64,000 nucleotides of DNA, from positions 186,001 through 250,000 of the forward strand of contig CAVROM010000011.1 in NCBI GenBank assembly GCA_963722815.1, given 5' to 3'. The notes beneath the pieces are model-generated. The model ran no database searches and was not told where the DNA came from. It saw only the letters and a list, made by a program, of their open reading frames with translations. This document shows, piece by piece, positions 59,205 to 64,000 of this stretch. Origin of the DNA: DASQFQ01 sp963722815 (GTDB lineage Bacteria > Actinomycetota > Thermoleophilia > Solirubrobacterales > Solirubrobacteraceae). Position numbers and translations under genes: made by a program. Each line of letters starts with the position of its first letter. The first letter of the stretch is position 1.

Positions 59205-61352
59205 ATGCCCAGAACCCGCACGCAGAACGTCACCGCCGCGCAGTGGAGCCCCAATGGGGGCGCGCTGGGCGCACCCGACCTGACGGTACCCGCCAACCAG
59301 ATTTTCGGGGCCAACGTCTTCTCCCCCTCGGTCCAGCGCCAGCGCGTCCCGTCCGAGATCTTCAAGCGCCTGCAGGAGACCCTCGACCAGGGCCTCCCGC
59401 TCGACCCGATCCTCGCCGACGCCGTCGCCTCCGCGATGAAGGAGTGGGCGATGGAGAAGGGCGCGACCCACTTCACGCACTGGTTCCAGCCGCTGACCGG
59501 ATCGACCGCCGAGAAGCACGACTCGTTCTACGGCCCGACCGGCGACGGCGCGGCCATCGCCGAGTTCTCCGGCAAGGAGCTGATCCAGGGCGAGCCTGAC
59601 GCGTCCTCGTTCCCGACCGGCGGCATCCGGGCCACCTTCGAGGCCCGCGGCTACACGGCGTGGGATCCCACCTCGCCGGCCTTCATCCTCGAGAACCCGA
59701 ACGGCGCGCTGCTCTGTATCCCGACCGCGTTCGCGTCATGGACGGGCGAGGCGCTCGACCACAAGATCCCGCTGCTGCGCTCGATGGACGCGCTGTCGCG
59801 GTCGGCGGTGCGCGCGCTGCGGCTGCTCGGCGACTCCGACACCAACCGCGTGTTCACGACGGTCGGGCCGGAGCAGGAGTACTTCCTGATCGACGAGCAG
59901 TACTACTTCGAGCGCCCCGACCTGATCAACACGGGCCGCACGCTCTACGGCGCCAAGCCGCCGAAGGGCCACGAGCTCGACGACCACTACTTCGGCTCGA
60001 TCCCCGAGCGCGTGCTCGCGTGCATGCTCGAGACCGAGCGCGAGCTGGCGAAGCTCGGCGTGCCGATCAAGACCCGCCACAACGAGGTCGCGCCGGCGCA
60101 GTACGAGGTGGCGCCGATCTTCGAGAACTCGAACGTCGGCTCCGACCACCAGCAGCTGACGATGCAGATCATGCAGAACGTGGCGCGCCGCTACGGGCTC
60201 ATCTGCCTCCTGCACGAGAAGCCGTTCGCGGGCGTCAACGGGTCGGGCAAGCACAACAACTGGTCGATGGGCACCGACACGGGCTCCAACCTGCTCGAGC
60301 CGGGCGACACGCCGCACGACAACCATCGCTTCCTGTTCTTCTGCGCGGCGGTCATCCAGGCGGTCAACAAGCACCAGGCGCTGCTCCGCGCGTCGATCGC
60401 CTCGCCCGGCCAGGACCACCGCCTGGGCGCCAACGAGGCGCCGCCGGCGATCATCTCGATCTTCCTCGGCGCCGAGCTGGAGAAGGTCTACGGCGCGCTC
60501 GAGTCCGGCTCCGACGACGCGGCGACGCCGAAGTCCGAGCTCGAGCTCGGCTCCTCGGTGCTGCCCGCGCTGCCCAAGCACGGCGGCGACCGCAACCGCA
60601 CCTCGCCGTTCGCGTTCACCGGCAACAAGTTCGAGTTCCGCGCGCTCGGCTCCAGCCAGTCGCTGGCGCTGCCCAACACGGTGCTCAACACGATCGTCGC
60701 CGAGGCGATCGACGATCTCGCGGACAAGCTCGAGGCCGACGGCGCGGGCGAGGACGCGGTGCTCGCGGTCGTGCGCGACGCCTACGCCGCCAACAAGCAG
60801 ATCGTGTTCGACGGCGACAACTACTCCGAGGAGTGGCACAAGGAGGCCGAGGAGCGCGGGCTCTTCAACCTCAAGCAGACGCCGGACGCGCTGCCGTGGC
60901 TGATCGACGAGCAGACCGTCGAGGTCTTCTCGCGCTACGACGTGCTGTCCGAGCGCGAGCTCGAGTCGCGCTACGAGGTGTTCGTCGAGCAGTACGTGAC
61001 GAACCTCAACATCGAGGCGGAGACGGCAGCCGACATGGCCCGCACGCTCCTGCTCCCGGCCGCGCTCGCCTACCAGGCGCTGCTCGACGACGCCGAGGGC
61101 AAGGGCGTGGAGCGCCTCGAGGCCGAGATCGTCGAGCTGACCGACTCGTTCGTCGAGACGATCTTCGCGCTCGAGGAGGCCAACACCGGCCACCCCGAGA
61201 CCGACGACGTGCTCGAGGCCGCCAAGTACGTGCAGTCGACGGTGATCCCCGCGATGGAGGCGGCCCGCGAGGTCGCCGACCGGCTCGAGCGGATCGTCCC
61301 CGACTCGCTGTGGCCGCTGCCGAAGTACGCGGAGATCCTGTTCATCAAGTAG
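59205..61352 (+). CDS. glnN: Type III glutamine synthetase (GlnN-like)
   Basis: A 715-residue glutamine synthetase of the large GSIII class, making glutamine from glutamate, ammonia and ATP. Distinctive blocks: FGANVFSPSVQRQRVPSEIF, HFTHWFQPLTGSTAEKHDSF, FPTGGIRATFEARGYTAWD, TVGPEQEYFLID, RHNEVAPAQYEVAPIFE, the ATP-site GVNGSGKHNNWSMGTDTG and NRTSPFAFTGNKFEFRALG. The length is the GSIII norm (~700-730) against ~470 for type I. No type-I Tyr adenylylation loop is present. ATG 59205 is 7 bases after TAGGCT (leaderless). It diverges from amt-glnK, so ammonium uptake and assimilation share one control region. It ends in a strong terminator. Confidence 0.95.
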   Translation: MPRTRTQNVTAAQWSPNGGALGAPDLTVPANQIFGANVFSPSVQRQRVPSEIFKRLQETLDQGLPLDPILADAVASAMKEWAMEKGATHFTHWFQPLTGSTAEKHDSFYGPTGDGAAIAEFSGKELIQGEPDASSFPTGGIRATFEARGYTAWDPTSPAFILENPNGALLCIPTAFASWTGEALDHKIPLLRSMDALSRSAVRALRLLGDSDTNRVFTTVGPEQEYFLIDEQYYFERPDLINTGRTLYGAKPPKGHELDDHYFGSIPERVLACMLETERELAKLGVPIKTRHNEVAPAQYEVAPIFENSNVGSDHQQLTMQIMQNVARRYGLICLLHEKPFAGVNGSGKHNNWSMGTDTGSNLLEPGDTPHDNHRFLFFCAAVIQAVNKHQALLRASIASPGQDHRLGANEAPPAIISIFLGAELEKVYGALESGSDDAATPKSELELGSSVLPALPKHGGDRNRTSPFAFTGNKFEFRALGSSQSLALPNTVLNTIVAEAIDDLADKLEADGAGEDAVLAVVRDAYAANKQIVFDGDNYSEEWHKEAEERGLFNLKQTPDALPWLIDEQTVEVFSRYDVLSERELESRYEVFVEQYVTNLNIEAETAADMARTLLLPAALAYQALLDDAEGKGVERLEAEIVELTDSFVETIFALEEANTGHPETDDVLEAAKYVQSTVIPAMEAAREVADRLERIVPDSLWPLPKYAEILFIK

Positions 61353-61378
61353 GGCCGCGCGGCAGCGCGACGCTCATG

Positions 61379-61410
61379 AGGGCCCCGCTCCGGCGGGGCC
61401 CTTTTTGTTT
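61379..61410 (+). terminator. Intrinsic terminator of glutamine synthetase
   Basis: AGGGCCCCGC (61379-61388), loop TCCG, GCGGGGCCCT (61393-61402), then TTTTTGTTT. A 10-bp GC-rich stem with a T-tract, 26 bases after the stop. It is the only classical rho-independent terminator I see in the window. Confidence 0.92.
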
Positions 61411-61951
61411 CAGGTACGAGGAGGTCGTCCGCCTGAGCCGCCCCAGCGATGAGGTGCCGCTGCTCGACATCGCGCTCGGCAACCTCGCCGACATCGCGCT
61501 GCGCGAGGGCCGCTTCGAGGAGTCCGCCGCGCTGTCGACCGAGTCGGTCGAGCTCGAGGCCGAGTCGGGCGTGCGCGACCGCGCGGCGGTGACGCTGCTC
61601 AACCTCGGCTCGGCGCTGCTCGACATGGGCCGCGCGGCCGAGGCGGAGGTGCGCTTCGCCGAGTCGCTCGCGCTCGCCCGCGAGCTCGGCCTGCCCGAGG
61701 ATCCCGGCTATGCGCTCGACGGGCTCGCCGCCGTCGCGGCCGCGCTCGGTCAGCCCGAGCGCGCCGCGCGGCTCGCCGGCGCGGCCGATGCCGTGTTCCG
61801 CAGCGTGGGGATCCGCATCCAGCAGTTCGAGGCCGAGCGCCGCGACGAGATGCTGGCACGGCTGCGGGAGGAGCTCGGCTCGGAGGCGCTCGCCGCCGCC
61901 ATGGCCCCCGGGCGCGACGAGCATCGCGCCCTCGCCTACTCCTCGGGCTGA
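61411..61951 (+). pseudogene. C-terminal remnant of a TPR-containing regulator
   Basis: About 180 codons in one open frame resemble the last tetratricopeptide repeats and tail of large AfsR/LuxR- or cyclase-type ATPase regulators. Two or three TPRs (ALGNLADIALREGRFEESAA, TLLNLGSALLDMGRAAEAEV, YALDGLAAVAAALGQPERAA) are followed by the typical ending RLAGAADAVFRSVGIRIQQF and RLREELGSEALAAAMAPGRD. No N-terminal effector or ATPase domain exists; similarity begins right after the glutamine synthetase terminator. A GTG at 61454 could give a 165-residue product, but there is no clear ribosome-binding site. It is probably a truncated gene. Confidence 0.7.
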
Positions 61952-62286
61952 TCCGGGGGCTGGCCGAACTTGATGAGGTTGCCGTCCGCGTCGCGGATCT
62001 CCGCCGTGCGGACGCCGTTGTCCATCGTCTCGACCGGGTCCGTCGTCAGGCCGCGCTCCGCGAGCCCGGCGAGCTGCGCGTCGAGGTCGTCGACCATCAC
62101 GGTGAGCAGCCCGCGGCCCGCGCGCTCGGCGTCCTGGACGACGTAGACCCAGGCGTGCTCCTGGAGCTGCCAGGCGCTCTCGGTGTCGTGCGGGCGCATG
62201 AACGGCGGCTCGCCGAAGAGCCGCTCGTACCACGGCTCCGCGGCGGCGTGATCGGTGACCGCGAGGCCGGTGAACACCTCAGACAT
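61936..62286 (-). CDS. VOC-family protein
   Basis: A 116-residue glyoxalase-fold protein. It has the typical halves: TGLAVTDHAAAEPWYERLFG and VTVMVDDLDAQLAGLAERGL (reading LLTVMVDDLD), ending EIRDADGNLIKFGQP with the metal-site position. Only part of the metal set is clear, so it may be a binding or resistance protein rather than an enzyme. ATG 62284-62286 overlaps the end of the GH16-like gene by 8 bases, so both are translated from one message. Its 3' end overlaps the TPR remnant by 16 bases. Confidence 0.82.
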   Translation of the reverse strand: MSEVFTGLAVTDHAAAEPWYERLFGEPPFMRPHDTESAWQLQEHAWVYVVQDAERAGRGLLTVMVDDLDAQLAGLAERGLTTDPVETMDNGVRTAEIRDADGNLIKFGQPPDQPEE

Positions 62287-63016
62287 GGCGGGACCCCCTG
62301 ACGTAGTCGACGGAGAAGACGTGCGGGTAGTCGACGGCTTCCCCGCCCGGGAACTCGTAGACCCCGAGCATCAGCTGCATCGGGTAGGCGGGCGACTGCT
62401 CGACGGTCTTGACGTGCTCGCCGTCGACCGAGAACGCCACGTGCTCGGGCGTCCAGTCGGCGGCGTAGACGTGCGGCTCGCGCACGTCGATGGCGAGCTC
62501 CTCCTGCGCCCACTCCTCGCGGAGCGCCGGGTCGCCGAAGCGGTGGATGCCCATGCCGACGCGCGCGCGGTCCGGGCCGAGGACGTCGCGGCCGAAGATC
62601 TCGACGATCCAGATCTCGCCTGAGCGCTCGGGCTCGTCCTCGAGGCCGATCATCCACAGCGCGACCATCGCGCCCGGGTGGTCGATCGCGCGCAGACGCG
62701 TCTCGATGCGGCCGTGGTGCGGGAGGTACAGGCGCGTCTCCGGCTGCGCCTCGCGGACGACCGCGTCGGCGTGGAAGGCGCTCTGCTGGCCGACGTGGCC
62801 GCCGAACACGCCGGTCTGCAGCGAGGAGACCCGCAGCTCGCCGTCCCACTCCGGGCACCACGGCGGCTGGTCCTCCTCGATCAGCAGGCGCAGCCCGCCG
62901 TCGACCTCGTAGCGGGCGGCCGCCCGCTCGCGGCTGCTCCACTGCGGCAGGTAGTACGGCAGCCACGTGCGCTCGTCCAGCTCCGGCCCCTCGAAGCGAT
63001 CCTCGAACTCCCACAC
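62279..63016 (-). CDS. Glycoside-hydrolase-family-16-like protein
   Basis: A 245-residue jelly-roll protein of the GH16/concanavalin type. Recognisable: WEFEDRFEGPELDERTWLPY, LRVSSLQTGVFGGHVGQQSA, GRIETRLRAIDHPGAMVALW and HVYAADWTPEHVAFSVDGEH. The catalytic stretch reads SGEIWIVEIFGRD. GH16 enzymes have E-x-D-x-x-E, but here the middle Asp is Trp136, with Glu134 and Glu139 kept. There is no signal peptide, so it would act in the cytoplasm or be a binding protein. GTG 63014-63016 is only 27 bases from the divergent gene at 63044, so their promoters overlap. Confidence 0.8.
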   Translation of the reverse strand: MWEFEDRFEGPELDERTWLPYYLPQWSSRERAAARYEVDGGLRLLIEEDQPPWCPEWDGELRVSSLQTGVFGGHVGQQSAFHADAVVREAQPETRLYLPHHGRIETRLRAIDHPGAMVALWMIGLEDEPERSGEIWIVEIFGRDVLGPDRARVGMGIHRFGDPALREEWAQEELAIDVREPHVYAADWTPEHVAFSVDGEHVKTVEQSPAYPMQLMLGVYEFPGGEAVDYPHVFSVDYVRGSRHV

Positions 63017-63043
63017 CGCGCGAATGATGCCGATACCTGTCTC

Positions 63044-63679
63044 GTGAAGCGCTACCCCACGACGCCCCTGCCGATCAAGCTGGCCGCCGCCGCCGTGCTC
63101 GTCCTCGTGGTCGGCTGGTGGACGCTCGACCACGTGAACCGCGCCGGCAACGAGCGGCGACTCTCGGCGATCGCGTCGGAGATCGCCGGCCGTTCGGTGA
63201 AGGTCCACTGCCCCGGCCCGATCGGGCGGGTGTTCGCGAAGGACTCGGTCGTCGAGGGGTTCGTGCGCTTCGACGCCGACGGCCGCCCCGCCGACGACAC
63301 GAAGCTGCAGGCCGGCAGCTGCGACGAGCTCGACGCGCTCGCCGAGGGCCGCCGCGGCAAGGAGCTCGAGTGCACCGCGCGCGCGGGGATCCTGTGCGGG
63401 CGGCATGGCCGCGCGCTGGCGACGGCGGTCGACGTCGTCACCCACGAGTCGTTCCACCTCCAGGGGATCCTGGACGAGGCCAGGACCGAGTGCAGCGCGC
63501 TGCAGACGATGGCCCGCACGGCCCAGCGGCTCGGCGCCACGCCCGACGAGGGCGCGGCGCTCGCCCGCGGCCAGTTCGCGGAGACCTATCCGCTGCTGCC
63601 CGACGGCTACCGCTCCGCGCAGTGCGCCGACGGCAAGGCGTTCGACCTGCGGCCGGACGACCCGCGCTTCCCTAGCTGA
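63044..63679 (+). CDS. Membrane-anchored protein with HExxH motif, possible metalloprotease
   Basis: A 211-residue protein. A single membrane helix near the start (LAAAAVLVLVVGWWTLDHV, about 13-31) is followed by an extracytoplasmic part of about 175 residues with five cysteines. DVVTHESFHLQGILDEARTE carries His134-Glu135-x-x-His138 and downstream Glu145 or Glu149, a zincin-type pattern. No family name comes to mind. The cysteines (56, 93, 110, 118, 150, and 194) suggest disulfides. GTG 63044 was taken since the frame upstream is shadow of the divergent gene. The stop overlaps the convergent HAD gene. Confidence 0.65.
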   Translation: MKRYPTTPLPIKLAAAAVLVLVVGWWTLDHVNRAGNERRLSAIASEIAGRSVKVHCPGPIGRVFAKDSVVEGFVRFDADGRPADDTKLQAGSCDELDALAEGRRGKELECTARAGILCGRHGRALATAVDVVTHESFHLQGILDEARTECSALQTMARTAQRLGATPDEGAALARGQFAETYPLLPDGYRSAQCADGKAFDLRPDDPRFPS

Positions 63680-64000
63680 GTTTGAGCGCCGCGAGGTGAT
63701 CGGGCAGCCCGCCGCCACGCGCTGGGCGGCGGTCAGCGCGTCCGGCTCGTGCGTGGTGGTGACCGCCCACACGGTCATGCCCGCCGCGCGCCCGGACTCG
63801 ATGCCGGCGGGCGCGTCCTCGAAGACGACGCAGGCGGCCGGGTCGACGCCCAGCCGCTCGGCGGCCAGCAGGTACGGGTCGGGAGCGGGCTTGCCGTTCT
63901 CCACCTGGTCCGAGGTGACGAGCACCGCGGGCTCCGGCAGGCCGGCGGCCGCCAGCCGGGCGCGCGCCAGCGGCGCCGTGCACGAGGTGGCGATCGCCAC
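63672..64000 (-). CDS. HAD-superfamily phosphatase (partial, 5' end outside window; frameshift near 3' end)
   Basis: The C-terminal ~108 residues of a HAD subfamily IA phosphatase (beta-phosphoglucomutase/phosphoglycolate-phosphatase-like). The motifs present are the second-motif region MAIATSCTAPLARARLAAAG, motif III Lys in VENGKPAPDPYLLAAERLGV and motif IV FEDAPAGIESGRAAGM. The first Asp motif lies outside the window. A shift near 63705 separates LTAAQRVAA from the likely true end LPDHLAALKLS, whose TAG (63672-63674) overlaps the stop of the convergent gene. The substrate is unknown. Confidence 0.85.
   Translation of the reverse strand, partial: GDRHLVHGAAGARPAGGRRPAGARGARHLGPGGERQARSRPVPAGRRAAGRRPGRLRRLRGRARRHRVRARGGHDRVGGHHHARAGRADRRPARGGGLPDHLAALKLS

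Noticed and set aside
61411..61951. A complete small TPR gene
   Set aside because: No ribosome-binding site or upstream promoter, and the ending is the typical tail of much larger regulators.
1..64000. Prophage, transposon or defence island
   Set aside because: No integrase, transposase, restriction, toxin-antitoxin or Cas genes were recognised, and base composition and gene style are even throughout.

Overview
This is a stretch of very GC-rich chromosome from an actinobacterium, most likely of class Thermoleophilia (Solirubrobacter/Conexibacter-like). That placement is inferred from the G+C content, the many GTG and TTG starts, the frequent starts preceded by a TANNNT hexamer with no Shine-Dalgarno sequence, an actinobacterial-type integration host factor, a self-contained MCE lipid-transport operon and a type III glutamine synthetase. 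I see no rRNA, tRNA, CRISPR array, phage or intact insertion sequence.

Layout. 1-8.8 kb: a flavin-dependent oxidoreductase (cut by the window edge), a coiled-coil membrane protein, an acetyltransferase, exonuclease III next to a stand-alone LigD-type polymerase, a GAF-PAS-GAF-SpoIIE phosphatase convergent with a STAS antagonist, an M20 peptidase and an SDR. 8.8-23.7 kb: an ABC exporter, a RibD-like reductase, an M15 peptidase, a receiver-PAS-HD-GYP protein, a patatin, a hydantoinase/oxoprolinase pair (hyuAB), an IHF-like nucleoid protein, membrane proteins and a HisC-like aminotransferase. 23.7-37.5 kb: a nested palindrome, a GGDEF plus HD-GYP membrane protein, an MFS transporter fused to a cyclic-nucleotide-binding domain, DNA ligase LigA, an RsbW-like kinase, a metallo-hydrolase, an animal-type heme peroxidase, a sensor kinase, and a PLP decarboxylase fused to a second cyclic-nucleotide-binding domain.

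37.5-52.8 kb is one long minus-strand operon: two MlaE/YrbE permeases, an MlaF-type ATPase, six Mce proteins, an RND/MMPL transporter, a membrane-anchored thioredoxin-fold protein and a B3/B4-domain protein. Nearly every junction overlaps or is a few bases long. Together they should form an envelope-spanning lipid transport machine. 52.8-55.9 kb holds a lipoprotein, small envelope proteins and a TetR/hydrolase divergon with two clear operators.

55.9-61.4 kb is a nitrogen module: amt-glnK-pucR-like operon divergent from type III glutamine synthetase, which ends in a textbook terminator. The window closes with a truncated TPR regulator, a VOC protein, a GH16-like protein, a possible HExxH membrane protease and a HAD phosphatase (cut by the edge).

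Caution: between about 9 and 32 kb many genes that are otherwise intact carry single-base frameshifts, while 32.5-63.6 kb carries only one that I can see. Most are probably sequence or assembly errors. I annotate those genes across the shift and say so.
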